Below, piece by piece: positions 23,998 through 33,725 of a DNA stretch of 33,725 nt. The notes under the pieces were generated by a model. The model was not told the DNA's origin, made no database searches, and saw only the letters and a list, made by a program, of their open reading frames with translations. The stretch is from Candidatus Woesearchaeota archaeon (GTDB taxonomy: Archaea; Nanobdellota; Nanobdellia; Woesearchaeales; ARS49): positions 1 through 33,725 of the forward strand of contig WJJS01000023.1 of assembly GCA_014729505.1 (NCBI GenBank), read 5' to 3'. Numbering within the stretch: position 1 is the stretch's first letter; every line of letters starts with the position of its first letter. Made by a program: the position numbers and the translations under genes.

Positions 23998-24245
23998 CAG
24001 TCTTCTAAATATTCCTCAACATACTTTGCAAGAGCGTAAGGTGATGAGCCAATAACGATGGTAGATCCCGGTAAAACTGAAGCATCCTGAAGGGAAATCT
24101 TTCGATTAGTATATTTGCAGAGCAATCTCTTTCCTGTCTCTGCATTTACAACATAATCTTCTTCGTCCAACTCGTACCCCAGAGCCTTCAATAGTACCCG
24201 TTTTTGGGGTTCTTTCAAAGACAAAAATTTTACTTCTTGATGCAT
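23997..24245 (-). CDS. Unknown small protein, 82 aa, first gene of cassette
   Basis: A compact alpha-beta protein (E-V-K-F-L-S-L-K-E-P-Q-K-R-V-L-L-K-A-L-G-Y start) with an acidic tail. The minus-strand TATA GCTTAAAATTG (plus about 24266-24276) lies 26 nt upstream, giving a leaderless start. It is translationally coupled to the 246-aa gene. Its small size and position before a larger gene resemble antitoxin-toxin order, but nothing in the sequence confirms it. Confidence 0.7.
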   Translation of the reverse strand: MHQEVKFLSLKEPQKRVLLKALGYELDEEDYVVNAETGKRLLCKYTNRKISLQDASVLPGSTIVIGSSPYALAKYVEEYLED

Positions 24246-24355
24246 GTCCTTCTTACTGTTTCAAACAATTTTAAGCCTTTCGGTGAAAACTTAGAAAATT
24301 ATCCGATATTCCTAGCCGGCACTATTAAATATTCTTCTTGATTCTTCTTTTTTTC

Positions 24356-25693
24356 ATGGGTATCGAAATTTGTGCTGTTGGCGGTTATGGTGAAGTTGGT
24401 AAGAATATGACTGCTATTCGTGTTGATGACGAGGTCGTCATCTGTGATTTAGGCATCCATTTGCCTAACTGGATTCGTTTTACTGAACATGATGAAGGCG
24501 AAGTGGTGAGGTATTCTCGCAAAAAGCTCATTGACGAGGGCGCTATTCCTGATGATTCTATTATTAACGATTGGCGTGCTAAGGTAGTTGCGCTGGTACC
24601 GTCTCATGCACATCTTGATCATGTCGGTGCTGTTCCTTTTCTTGCTCGTCGCTATGAGTGCCCTATTTTTGGCAGTCCTTTTACAATGGAAGTGCTTAAA
24701 ACGATTTTGCACGACGAGCGCATTGTCTTGCCTAACGAGCTGAAGACAGTGCTTGTTGGTAGTCGCGTACGTATTTCACAAAAGATCGAGCTTGAGTTTA
24801 TTCATATGACGCATTCAACACCGCAGACGACTATGATAGTATTGCATACTCCTTACGGTGGTGTGTTATATGGTTGTGATTTTAAGATCGATGATTCTCC
24901 TACTTTAGGTCCTAAACCGGATTATGCCGCTCTTGAACGTGCGGGCAAGCAGGGACTTGCTTGTGCTATGGTAGATTCATTGTATGCAGATCATAAGGGT
25001 AAGACACCTTCTGAAGCATATGCTAAGGAATTGCTGCGTGAGGTTATGTTTGGCGAGAATTTTCGCGGTCATGGATTGATTGTGACAACTTTTTCTTCTC
25101 ATATTGCTCGTCTTGCAAGTATTGTCGAGTTTGCTAAAAAGTTGAAGCGCAAGCCCATTTTTTTGGGTCGCAGTCTTTCAAAATATACTACTGCTGCCCA
25201 GGAGGCAGGCTTGATCAAGTTTGATGATGTGGAGATTGTCAAGTATGGTCGTAAGGTTCGTCGTCGTCTTCGTGAAATTGAACGTCAAAAGGGCGAATAT
25301 TTGATTTGTATGACCGGACATCAGGGCGAACCTAATGCTGTGCTTTCTCGTATCGCTGATGGTAAGTTGCGTTTTCATTTTGATAAGGGTGATGCTGTAC
25401 TTTTTTCTTGTCATGTGATTCCTGCAGAGATTAACCGGCAGAATCGTCAGGTTCTTGAGAAAAAGCTTGCCGATCAAGGAGTGCGCATGTATAGGGATTT
25501 GCATGTAAGCGGTCATGGTCGTCAAGATGATATTCGCCAATTGGTTTCCTTGTGTAAACCTAAGATGTTGATTCCCATGCATTCTGAGCCGCCCATGATG
25601 GACGCGTTTTGTGAGGTGTCCAAACAGATGGGCTATAAAATTGGTGAAACGCTTTTTCCGGTGCGTAATGGCGACCGTTTGAAAATAGTATAA
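24356..25693 (+). CDS. rnj: Archaeal RNase J (metallo-beta-lactamase/beta-CASP ribonuclease), 445 aa
   Basis: The zinc-binding motif H-A-H-L-D-H is at about residues 84-89, with later H-x-T-H-S and C-D-F-K-I-D (the usual D-F-K) and beta-CASP motifs (M-T-G-H-Q-G-E, H-V-S-G-H-G). RNase J is a 5'-3' exonuclease that trims and degrades RNA. The start at 24356 is chosen over 24338 because a TATA (CTATTAAATA) lies 29 nt upstream. It lies next to PCNA with a separate promoter. Confidence 0.92.
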   Translation: MGIEICAVGGYGEVGKNMTAIRVDDEVVICDLGIHLPNWIRFTEHDEGEVVRYSRKKLIDEGAIPDDSIINDWRAKVVALVPSHAHLDHVGAVPFLARRYECPIFGSPFTMEVLKTILHDERIVLPNELKTVLVGSRVRISQKIELEFIHMTHSTPQTTMIVLHTPYGGVLYGCDFKIDDSPTLGPKPDYAALERAGKQGLACAMVDSLYADHKGKTPSEAYAKELLREVMFGENFRGHGLIVTTFSSHIARLASIVEFAKKLKRKPIFLGRSLSKYTTAAQEAGLIKFDDVEIVKYGRKVRRRLREIERQKGEYLICMTGHQGEPNAVLSRIADGKLRFHFDKGDAVLFSCHVIPAEINRQNRQVLEKKLADQGVRMYRDLHVSGHGRQDDIRQLVSLCKPKMLIPMHSEPPMMDAFCEVSKQMGYKIGETLFPVRNGDRLKIV

Positions 25694-25748
25694 TCAAACA
25701 CAGATAAGTTTTTATAGCACGAGGACCGGGTTTGGAGCAGGGGGAACT

Positions 25749-26504
25749 ATGAAACTCGTACTCGCAGATCCAAAACATTTCAAGGACAGTATTACTGTTA
25801 TTTCTGAGCTGGTAAATGAAGCTCGTTTTAAGATTACTAAGGAGGGCGTTGATCTCGTCGCTATGGATCCTGCCAATGTTGCTATGGTGACATTTAAGCT
25901 GTTGTCGAGCGCGTTTACGCTCTACGAATTGGAAAAGGATACCGAGATTTGCGTGAATCTTTCAAATCTCAAGCAGGTTTTGCGTCGTGCAAAGGCAAAT
26001 GATATGTTAACGCTTGAACTTCCTGAGGAGGGGACTTTGCGCATTACGTTAAAATCGAACAGTAAGAGAACGTTCAACATTCCTTTAATCGATCTTGAGG
26101 ATCGCGAGCAAAAGGTTCCTAACTTGACGTTTCCGCTTAGTATCTCGACGACCTCTGCTATTCTCAATGATGCTATTGAAGATGCGAGTATTGTTGCTGA
26201 ATCGGTGAGTTTTGTTTCTGATCCTGAAAAATTCACGATTGAAGGTACTGGCGATCTTTCTAAAGCGCTTATCGAGATTAAGGCAGATAATGATCAAACG
26301 AAGATCAAGACTGATACGACGGCAAATGTTCGTTCAAAATATTCCATTGAGTACTTGAAGAAGATGATGAATGGTGCAAAACTCGCCGACACTGTCGACG
26401 TGTATTTTAGTCAGGATTATCCGTTAAAGCTCGAGTACAAGGTTATTGATCGTTTGCAGTTGAGTTTTATTCTGGCTCCTCGAGTCGAGACTGACCGTCC
26501 ATAA
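25749..26504 (+). CDS. pcn: DNA polymerase sliding clamp (PCNA), 251 aa
   Basis: Length and sequence match archaeal PCNA: two similar clamp domains (about 1-120 and 125-245), V-D-L-V-A-M-D-P-A-N-V-A-M-V near 35, and a C-terminal L-Q-L-S-F-I-L-A-P-R. Trimers encircle DNA and tether polymerases, ligase and FEN1. A TATA (AGTTTTTATAG, about 25705-25715) and a purine-rich GGGGG before the ATG suggest a leader of about 12 nt. The TAA overlaps the next ATG. Confidence 0.95.
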   Translation: MKLVLADPKHFKDSITVISELVNEARFKITKEGVDLVAMDPANVAMVTFKLLSSAFTLYELEKDTEICVNLSNLKQVLRRAKANDMLTLELPEEGTLRITLKSNSKRTFNIPLIDLEDREQKVPNLTFPLSISTTSAILNDAIEDASIVAESVSFVSDPEKFTIEGTGDLSKALIEIKADNDQTKIKTDTTANVRSKYSIEYLKKMMNGAKLADTVDVYFSQDYPLKLEYKVIDRLQLSFILAPRVETDRP

Positions 26505-26896
26505 TGCTATACACTCGCTGTATTTTCCATCCTTTTGACCGCGAACAAGAAGGCGTAAGGATTTCTGTGATGAGCCGCCATACCTTATCTGACGGTAAGA
26601 CTCGTGATCCGCGCATCACACCTGCCACGTATGATTTGTGGAAGCCGCGCTTTGCCCCTCCTGACCGTCTTGTGGGCGACTGGTATAAGCGAGGTCTTCT
26701 CTGGGAGGATTTTGAGCGTCGATACCTTGACTATTTAGGCACTATCGAGCGCGAGGTCTTTGCTCTTGCAGCAAATGCTGTTGAGCAATCATTGACGGTA
26801 TTGTGTATTGAGGAATCACCAAGGCGGTGTCATCGTCGCTTGCTTGCCGAAGAGTGCCAGCGCTTGATTCCTCGATTATCCATAAGACATCTCTAG
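26504..26896 (+). CDS. DUF488 family protein, 130 aa
   Basis: The C-terminal L-C-I-E-E-S-P-R-R-C-H-R-R-L-L-A-E-E-C matches the hallmark L-x-C-x-E-x(n)-C-H-R of DUF488 proteins, whose biochemical role is unsettled. The N-terminus (Y-T-R-C-I-F-H-P) and an internal D-P-R-I-T-P also fit. The start overlaps the PCNA stop by one nucleotide (TAATG), so expression is coupled to the clamp. Confidence 0.75.
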   Translation: MLYTRCIFHPFDREQEGVRISVMSRHTLSDGKTRDPRITPATYDLWKPRFAPPDRLVGDWYKRGLLWEDFERRYLDYLGTIEREVFALAANAVEQSLTVLCIEESPRRCHRRLLAEECQRLIPRLSIRHL

Positions 26897-26994
26897 TTTT
26901 TCGTGTTGAGACGTGACAGCGTCTGGTGTTCAAGAATAACAATGGTAATATACTAGCAATCTGTTTTGCAAAAAATGTTCTTGAATAGGGTTGC

Positions 26995-27396
26995 TTAGCG
27001 GTTTTTAATCCCGTGAGCAGCGTCTAACTCTTCTGCCATGCGGCCTAGTTCATCAAAGATGCGGTTGGTGTCTTTTCGCATTTCTTCGACCGCTGCTTTC
27101 AGACTGCCTCCTCGCAGGTGGACATGTCTTTTTTCTCGATAGAGAAATCCGCTGTCCATTAAATTGCGGATGTGATGGTTCACGCGAGATGCAGTGACGC
27201 GCAAATCTTCAGCGATCGCTTCAGAGCTCGTTGCCTGCGCTTGTCTTGAAAGGAGTGCATCAACGATTGCAAATGCCATGCTGTGAACGTCGCGACCTGA
27301 ACAAAAGCCCAGGCTATCACAAAACCAGCTAAGATCTTCGCGATGATTTTTCGCGCGTGGTTTATCCAAATAGCGTACGGTAAGATGCTGTAACAT
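26995..27396 (-). CDS. Winged-helix DNA-binding regulator next to groESL, 133 aa
   Basis: The start at 27396 (MLQHLTVRYLDKPR) is chosen because TATA GGTTTATATAC (plus 27418-27428) lies 27 nt upstream; 27450 would place the promoter inside the gene. Residues 45-100 form an ArsR-like winged helix (S-S-E-A-I-A-E-D-L-R-V-T-A-S-R-V-N-H-H-I-R), ending with a helical dimer segment. It is divergent from groES, in the position of a chaperonin regulator, like archaeal heat-shock repressors (HSR1/Phr). Regulation of groES is inferred from this arrangement. Confidence 0.75.
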   Translation of the reverse strand: MLQHLTVRYLDKPRAKNHREDLSWFCDSLGFCSGRDVHSMAFAIVDALLSRQAQATSSEAIAEDLRVTASRVNHHIRNLMDSGFLYREKRHVHLRGGSLKAAVEEMRKDTNRIFDELGRMAEELDAAHGIKNR

Positions 27397-27535
27397 GCAG
27401 GCGCAGAACAAAGAAAAGTATATAAACCTTTCCCAGAATGTGGACATCATTTCGATTTATAAGAGATCGTATTTACAAAAATTTTAAATAGTCGCTCTTT
27501 TTTCGCAGGAAAAAAACGTAAGGGGGTACGATCAT
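27397..27535. promoter_or_regulatory. Divergent control region between wHTH regulator and groES
   Basis: For groES, TATA TTTTAAATA (27482-27490) and a purine-rich GGGGG (27522-27526) before the ATG at 27536 indicate a leader of about 25 nt. For the regulator, GGTTTATATAC (27418-27428, minus). Between them CGAT at 27453-27456 and ATCG at 27466-27469 form a small inverted repeat, a possible operator. Nothing else is recognised in this region. Confidence 0.5.
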
Positions 27536-29411
<1,876 letters not shown>

Positions 29412-29435
29412 TTGTCTTTTTTTTCTTTTTTGCAG
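29412..29435 (+). terminator. T-rich terminator after groEL
   Basis: Right after the groEL TAA are T-runs of 8 and 6 separated by C, matching the oligo-T signals of archaeal RNA polymerase termination. Confidence 0.5.
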
Positions 29436-29485
29436 GCATTGCGTCGTTTGTTCTGTAGTTTAACAAACCTTATATACGTCTACTG

Positions 29486-29500
29486 CCCTCTCAAAGAGGG
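29486..29500. promoter_or_regulatory. Perfect inverted repeat at the predicted start of the oxidative-stress operon
   Basis: CCCTCT-CAA-AGAGGG (6-bp arms, 3-nt spacer) overlaps the predicted transcription start. A TATA TTATATA at 29470-29476 predicts a start near 29499. A repressor bound here would block initiation, so it is a good operator candidate, possibly redox-responsive. It could instead form a 5' hairpin if the start is earlier. Confidence 0.55.
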
Positions 29501-29517
29501 TATTCTCTAAAAGGTTT

Positions 29518-29772
29518 ATGGCAAAGATTATTTGTGACGATAAAGAGGTTGAATGTCAAGCGGACGATACTATTATTGAGCCGTGTAAAAAACTCAATGT
29601 CTCTTTTGGGTGTACTTCGGGGTTATGCGGAACTTGCAACATCATCGTCTTAAGAGGTATGAAAAATTTGACGCCACGAACCGAACAAGAAGAAGCTATG
29701 GCCCTGCCTGCAGAGAATCGACTCGCGTGCCAGTGCAAAATTAAAGGGGGAACGGTAAAGATCAAGTATTAG
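29518..29772 (+). CDS. [2Fe-2S] ferredoxin, 84 aa
   Basis: Four cluster cysteines in plant-type spacing: C32-x4-C37-x2-C40 and C71 (with C73 nearby). The fold probably binds one [2Fe-2S] cluster and carries single electrons. It is first in an operon with peroxiredoxin and SOD, 9 nt before the peroxiredoxin, so electron supply for peroxide reduction is an inference. AAGG at 29511-29514 lies close to the start. Confidence 0.85.
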   Translation: MAKIICDDKEVECQADDTIIEPCKKLNVSFGCTSGLCGTCNIIVLRGMKNLTPRTEQEEAMALPAENRLACQCKIKGGTVKIKY

Positions 29773-29781
29773 GAGGAAAAA

Positions 29782-30357
29782 ATGGAAATGCATACACCAT
29801 CAATTAATGAGGACGCGCCATCATTTAATGCTGAAGCGTTTCATATTAACGAAATTAAGAAAATTAGTCTTAACGATTTCAAAGGTAAATGGGTAGTGCT
29901 GGTGTTTTACCCTGCTGATTTCACGTTTGTCTGTCCTACGGAATTGGGCGATATTGCTGATCAGTATGAGAAATTTAAAGCCATGAATGCTGAAGTCTTG
30001 AGTGTGAGTACTGATACAGTGTTTGTGCATAAAGCGTGGTTTGATAATTCTGCGACTATTGCAAAGATTCGTTTTCCAATGCTTGCAGATCCTACAGGAA
30101 ATATTTGTCGCGCGTATGGAACCTACATTCCTGAAGAGGGTTTGAGTCTTCGCGGCACATTTATTATTGATCCGGATGGTAAACTCAAGGCTTTTGAGTT
30201 AAATGATAATAGTATTGGGCGCAGTAGTGCTGAACTGCTTCGAAAAATTGAAGCGGCACAGTTTGTGCGAAAGAATGGCGGCGAAGTGTGTCCTGCAAAT
30301 TGGAAGCCTGGCGATAAATCCTTAAAGCCTGGTCTTGATATGGTGGGGAAAATATAA
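29782..30357 (+). CDS. ahpC: Peroxiredoxin, AhpC/typical 2-Cys type, 191 aa
   Basis: Thioredoxin-fold peroxidase. The peroxidatic Cys51 is in F-V-C-P-T-E and the resolving Cys170 in G-E-V-C-P-A-N-W, the typical 2-Cys pair. It reduces H2O2 and alkyl peroxides, with electrons coming from a reductant such as the adjacent ferredoxin or a thioredoxin system. GGAGG precedes the ATG, a good ribosome-binding site. Its stop overlaps the SOD ATG. Confidence 0.93.
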   Translation: MEMHTPSINEDAPSFNAEAFHINEIKKISLNDFKGKWVVLVFYPADFTFVCPTELGDIADQYEKFKAMNAEVLSVSTDTVFVHKAWFDNSATIAKIRFPMLADPTGNICRAYGTYIPEEGLSLRGTFIIDPDGKLKAFELNDNSIGRSSAELLRKIEAAQFVRKNGGEVCPANWKPGDKSLKPGLDMVGKI

Positions 30358-30953
30358 TGGCAGAACTTCCAACACTACCTTACGAGTATGACGCGCTCGA
30401 ACCGTTCATTGATAAGCAAACAATGGAGATCCATCATTCAAAGCATCATCAGGGATACGTGAACAAGTATAATGTCGCTCTTGCAGGTCGTGATGAATTG
30501 CTTGACTTGCCTGTTGAGAAGGTTCTTTCAGATCTTTCTATAGTGCCAAAGGAATTGCAGCAGAAAGTGATTAATTTCGGCGGTGGCGTTGCGAATCATT
30601 CATTGTTCTTTTTTTCTTTGAGTATCGATAAGTCTAAGCCAGAGGGTAAGTTGCTCGACGCCATTGTTGATGCTTTTGGTTCTTTTGAGAATTTTGTTGA
30701 AGAGTTTAGTGAGCAGGCCAAGGGTTTTTTTGGCAGTGGTTGGACCTGGCTTGTTAAGGATGGCGGGAATGTTAAGATAGTTAGTTTGCCTAATCAGGAC
30801 AGTCCGCTGAGTAAGGGGATGACTCCTTTGCTCAATCTTGATTTGTGGGAGCACGCGTATTATTTGAAGTATCAGAATCGTCGCGCCGAGTATGTGGATA
30901 ATTTTTGGAAGGTGATTGATTGGACTGTTGTTGCCCAGCGCTTTTCAGACTAA
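30357..30953 (+). CDS. sod: Superoxide dismutase, Fe/Mn family, 198 aa
   Basis: Metal ligands are H26 (E-I-H-H-S-K-H-H), H81 (A-N-H-S), D162 and H166 (D-L-W-E-H-A-Y-Y). The G-G-G before the second His and Gln in N-Q-D-S-P (about 147) are the Mn-SOD arrangement, since Fe-SOD normally places the active-site Gln in the first position; so Mn use is likely. It converts superoxide to O2 and H2O2, which feeds the peroxiredoxin upstream. Confidence 0.94.
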   Translation: MAELPTLPYEYDALEPFIDKQTMEIHHSKHHQGYVNKYNVALAGRDELLDLPVEKVLSDLSIVPKELQQKVINFGGGVANHSLFFFSLSIDKSKPEGKLLDAIVDAFGSFENFVEEFSEQAKGFFGSGWTWLVKDGGNVKIVSLPNQDSPLSKGMTPLLNLDLWEHAYYLKYQNRRAEYVDNFWKVIDWTVVAQRFSD

Positions 30954-31778
30954 TACGTTGATCGCTTGTTTGAGTACGCGAACGGCTATAGGTGTGGTAC
31001 CGATCACTTCGGCATCTGCATGTGCTAGAACTGGCTGTTGTGCGTTGATCTCTGCTTGCTCAATTTTGACGTGGATTACATCTGCAAATGACTGATGTGT
31101 TCCTGTGACCATTCCAACGAGGTACCGTAATTGTTGGGCAATTTCTTTTCTGGTAAAAACAAAAAGATCGAGCAGTCCGTCGTCAATGCTCGCATCTTTT
31201 GCTATCTGAAGCATACCGTAGTGTGGGATATTGCAGAGTATGCAGTAATACCCTTGATACGTGTTTCCGTTTGCTTGTATGGTAAGTAATGTCAAATCGT
31301 TTAAGAACAATGTTTCAAATAAGGATACTGGATACGCTAATTGTCCAAAGAGTTTCTTGATTCCGGGTCGTACTCGTGCAAACATGTCTGCATCAAATCC
31401 TACTCCTCCTGCGACGACAAAGGCGCGATTGTTCAACATACCTACGTCGAGGGCTTTCGTCGTGCTATTCATGAAGCGTGCAGAACCCGTTTCAATACCT
31501 AAGTATTTTGCAAGTAGATTTGCAGTACCGAGGGGTACAATTCCTAGAGAGGGCTTGTTGGTGTTGTGTACTAAACCGTTAATGACTTCATTGACAGTGC
31601 CGTCACCTCCCACTGCGATGACGACGTTTTGTGTTGCTTGTTGTGCGAGCTTGACTGCATCTTTAGGGCCTTGAGTGGCAGTGATTGTCGCTCGTGGTAA
31701 CTCTCGTGCAAGAGTATTGGCGACGTTAAGCGCCCGTCGCTTTCCTGCAAACGGATTGACGATAAACAGGTATGACAT
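30945..31778 (-). CDS. Diacylglycerol/lipid kinase-like protein, 277 aa
   Basis: The catalytic-domain motifs N-P-F-A-G-K (about 8-13), G-G-D-G-T-V-N-E-V (57-65) and P-L-G-T-A-N-L-L-A place it in the DAGK/YegS family, which phosphorylates lipid hydroxyls. The C-terminal half is the usual beta-sandwich. The natural substrate in archaea is not established. TATA GTTTAATAAATG (plus 31801-31812) lies about 28 nt upstream of the ATG. It converges on the SOD gene with a 9-nt overlap. Confidence 0.88.
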   Translation of the reverse strand: MSYLFIVNPFAGKRRALNVANTLARELPRATITATQGPKDAVKLAQQATQNVVIAVGGDGTVNEVINGLVHNTNKPSLGIVPLGTANLLAKYLGIETGSARFMNSTTKALDVGMLNNRAFVVAGGVGFDADMFARVRPGIKKLFGQLAYPVSLFETLFLNDLTLLTIQANGNTYQGYYCILCNIPHYGMLQIAKDASIDDGLLDLFVFTRKEIAQQLRYLVGMVTGTHQSFADVIHVKIEQAEINAQQPVLAHADAEVIGTTPIAVRVLKQAINVLV

Positions 31779-32061
31779 GCGGTACAGGATTCTCCACCCA
31801 TTTATTAAACATAAGGTAAGTGCACTCTGCGTTTCTTGTCATCGCATAGTATCTTCTTCACGTAAAAGCGGTGGTTTTTGCTTTTGGATTACAAAAAAAA
31901 GGGGGCAATTGTTAGAAGGGGAAGGTGTGCAGGTCTCCGATAATGCGGTTGTTACTTTTCGTTCTCGCCTCTTCACTGCAGAGTTATTGAGTAGAGAGTA
32001 AGAGAACTGGACGGCCGAGAGTTTGAGGTACTTTTTTATATCACCTCTCTGTTGCACGACC
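31779..32061. other. Intergenic region of 283 nt between divergent genes
   Basis: It holds the TATA boxes of the lipid kinase (31801-31812, minus) and of the 167-aa gene (32031-32042, plus). I see no convincing open frame, RNA fold or repeat in the central part. Confidence 0.4.
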
Positions 32062-32565
32062 ATGACAAAGGAATTAATTGCGGAATTGGAACACGCTATT
32101 GCAGAGTATCGAAAGAGAACTGCGCTCAAGGCATCTTTTGAGGAGTTAGAAGAGATTTTTTTCCTTCGTGATTTTGTACAGCAGGAGGGATATGTTAGTT
32201 CTCGTCTTGGTAGAACGCTTACAAGGCGTGTTGCTAATTTGTTTTGGAATTGGAATAATTACTTGCATAATCTTATCATGCCTAATCCTTCTTCGATGAT
32301 TATGGTCTCTGAGAGTCAGATGTTATCAGAACAGGAAAAGGCCGACATCATCCATGTGATGAACACAATAATGGATCATGTTACTGTAAACACCTTACTA
32401 GGTCTTGAGCCTGATGAAAAAAAAGAGGCACAATGGATCGATGAGTCTGTCAAGTTTTGGCGTGAAGTGGTAAGTCCTCAAATGCATACTGTTGTACAGA
32501 AGATCGGGGAGCAATGGCATAAGAAAGCAGCACAACCCGAAAAGCCTGAAAGGTTTGAGACCTAA
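32062..32565 (+). CDS. Helical unknown protein, 167 aa
   Basis: The start at 32062 (MTKELIAELEHAIAEY) is preferred over 32023 because a TATA (CTTTTTTATATC, about 32031-32042) lies about 26 nt upstream. It is all helical: a two-helix N-terminus, an Asn/Trp-rich stretch (N-L-F-W-N-W-N-N-Y-L-H) and amphipathic helices to the end. No known family. It is 9 nt before nth and probably co-transcribed with it. Confidence 0.75.
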   Translation: MTKELIAELEHAIAEYRKRTALKASFEELEEIFFLRDFVQQEGYVSSRLGRTLTRRVANLFWNWNNYLHNLIMPNPSSMIMVSESQMLSEQEKADIIHVMNTIMDHVTVNTLLGLEPDEKKEAQWIDESVKFWREVVSPQMHTVVQKIGEQWHKKAAQPEKPERFET

Positions 32566-32574
32566 GCTCGTAGT

Positions 32575-33225
32575 ATGACAGTCGATATTGACAAGGCGTA
32601 TTCCTTGCTGCAAAGGAAGGTTCAAGAATTTCGTGTTCCTGTCGTCGATCTTATTCAGGTACAGACAAAGGATCCGTTTAAGGTGTTAGTGGCAACTATT
32701 CTTTCTGCTCGCACTAAAGATGCGGTGACTGTTGAGGCTTGTAAGCGTTTGTTTGCAAAAGTATCTTCGCCGCAACAATTACAAAAAGTCTCGCTACGAA
32801 AATTGGAGGGGTTGATTAGTCCTGTGGGTTTTTTTCGCAATAAAGCGAAGTATCTCAAGGCATTACCTGCGCATCTGGAACGCTTTGATGGCAAGGTGCC
32901 GTCTGAGATTGATGAATTGCTCACTCTTCCTGGTGTTGGCAGAAAGACTGCTAATCTTGTTCGCGCTGTTGCGTTCTCTAAGGACGCAATTTGTGTTGAT
33001 GTGCACGTTCATCGCATTATGAATCGTTTGGGATACATTAAGACGTCGACTCCTTTGCAGTCTGAAATGGTTCTTCGTCAAAAGCTTCCTCGACGGTACT
33101 GGCAGACCGTTAATACCGTGTTTGTCGCGTTTGGTCAGCAGGTGTGTCGTCCTGTCTCTCCTCATTGCAGTAAGTGTCCTCTTAGTCATCTTTGTCCCAG
33201 GAACGGTGTGAAAACCAGTCGTTAA
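32575..33225 (+). CDS. nth: Endonuclease III (HhH-GPD DNA glycosylase), 216 aa
   Basis: It has the helix-hairpin-helix L-P-G-V-G-R-K-T-A (about 118-126), catalytic Lys124 and Asp142 (V-D-V-H-V-H-R), and a [4Fe-4S] cluster C191-x6-C198-x2-C201-x5-C207. The enzyme removes oxidised pyrimidines and nicks the abasic site in base excision repair. Its length is normal for archaeal Nth. It is probably in one unit with the upstream helical gene. Confidence 0.95.
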   Translation: MTVDIDKAYSLLQRKVQEFRVPVVDLIQVQTKDPFKVLVATILSARTKDAVTVEACKRLFAKVSSPQQLQKVSLRKLEGLISPVGFFRNKAKYLKALPAHLERFDGKVPSEIDELLTLPGVGRKTANLVRAVAFSKDAICVDVHVHRIMNRLGYIKTSTPLQSEMVLRQKLPRRYWQTVNTVFVAFGQQVCRPVSPHCSKCPLSHLCPRNGVKTSR

Positions 33226-33266
33226 TAGCGATAACTTCTTAAGAATTCGTTGTTGTATCAGCTCTC

Positions 33267-33725
33267 ATGCTCGTCTCGCGCATCGGATATGCTAAACGAA
33301 ACTACGGTTCTCGAAATCAGGATCTTCCTATTACGTATTTCTCGTTAATGCCTGGAGAACGCGAAAGCGTTGAGGATTTTAAGAGAGATCATCAGGATTT
33401 GGAGAAACGGTTGCAGTTTGGTAAAAGACACGATCGTGAATCAAGGGAGAAAGCATTGGCTTCTCGTTTTGTCTCGATTGTCTCCCCATTGCTTCATTCT
33501 TGCAGTCTTGATGTTGTTCGTTGTCATGCAGGATATGGTAAGGAAAAGGAGATCCTGGTGGAGACTCCTTCCTATCTTCTTTTTGATGAGGGAGATCCTT
33601 TTAGTCTGGCGTTTAAGGCGACGTACTGGTTTCAGTGTCGTGAGACCGTATCGTGCATCTCTTATTTGTGCAGTCAGGATGGTTTGTCCAAGAAGAATAT
33701 TTCTGACGGTCTGCTTGATGATATC
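33267..33725 (+). CDS. Unknown protein, N-terminal 153 residues (truncated by window edge)
   Basis: An open frame from ATG at 33267 to the window end, beginning MLVSRIGYAKRNYGSRN. It contains a helical charged section (about 34-75) and a more hydrophobic, Cys-containing section after it. A TATA-like ACTTCTTAAG (about 33234-33243) lies about 29 nt upstream. No family is recognised; the 3' end is missing. Confidence 0.65.
   Translation, partial: MLVSRIGYAKRNYGSRNQDLPITYFSLMPGERESVEDFKRDHQDLEKRLQFGKRHDRESREKALASRFVSIVSPLLHSCSLDVVRCHAGYGKEKEILVETPSYLLFDEGDPFSLAFKATYWFQCRETVSCISYLCSQDGLSKKNISDGLLDDI

Noticed and set aside
31675-32001. 108-aa plus-strand frame with a CVSC motif
   Set aside because: It begins inside the lipid-kinase gene on the other strand and lacks a promoter or ribosome-binding site of its own.

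Overview
The window is archaeal. It carries PCNA, NAC-alpha, a Sec61-beta/SecG-type small subunit, archaeal RNase J, an archaeal RNase P RNA, tRNAs with introns at position 37/38, and many prepilin-like (class III) signal peptides. Most operon heads have an A/T-rich TATA box centred about 24-30 nt before the start codon, which implies leaderless mRNAs. Bacterial-type genes sit among these: gyrA, scpB, groES/groEL, AhpC-type peroxiredoxin and Fe/Mn SOD. This mix, together with many short unknown membrane proteins, suggests a DPANN archaeon, most likely of the Woesearchaeota/Pacearchaeota kind. That placement is inferred, since no rRNA gene is present.

Layout. (1) 1-7876 is almost entirely a minus-strand cell-surface locus: about eleven membrane-anchored proteins, most with a K/R-G pair before one N-terminal hydrophobic helix, in at least five promoter units. 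It includes an 880-residue surface protein, a 39-residue micro-protein and three small Cys-rich proteins with beta-defensin-like cysteine spacing. (2) 7966-8972 holds an Lrp/AsnC-like regulator, a broken gene remnant and an intron-containing tRNA-His. (3) 9055-12399 encodes a secreted or anchored protein split by a frameshift, and a polytopic membrane protein. (4) 12445-13749 is rnpB followed at once by secG, NAC-alpha and a helical protein, apparently one transcription unit. (5) 13833-16116 holds three tandem secreted paralogues with paired GWN repeats. (6) 16236-22419 (plus) is a chromosome and information block: wHTH protein, ScpB, GyrA, a degenerate THUMP methyltransferase and three small coiled-coil proteins. 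(7) 22429-24245 has a DUF5680-like gene, a tRNA-Leu(CAA) with a tandem copy of its own 5' half, and an unknown two-gene cassette. (8) 24356-26896 encodes RNase J, PCNA and a DUF488 protein. (9) 26995-29411 is groES-groEL with a divergent wHTH regulator. (10) 29518-30953 is a ferredoxin/peroxiredoxin/SOD oxidative-stress operon with a palindrome at the predicted transcription start. (11) 30945-33725 has a lipid-kinase-like gene, a helical unknown, endonuclease III and a truncated unknown.

The strongest candidates for something undescribed are the surface locus with its defensin-like anchored mini-proteins and GWN secreted family, the tRNA-Leu locus with a duplicated 5' half, and the apparent co-transcription of RNase P RNA with secG and NAC.
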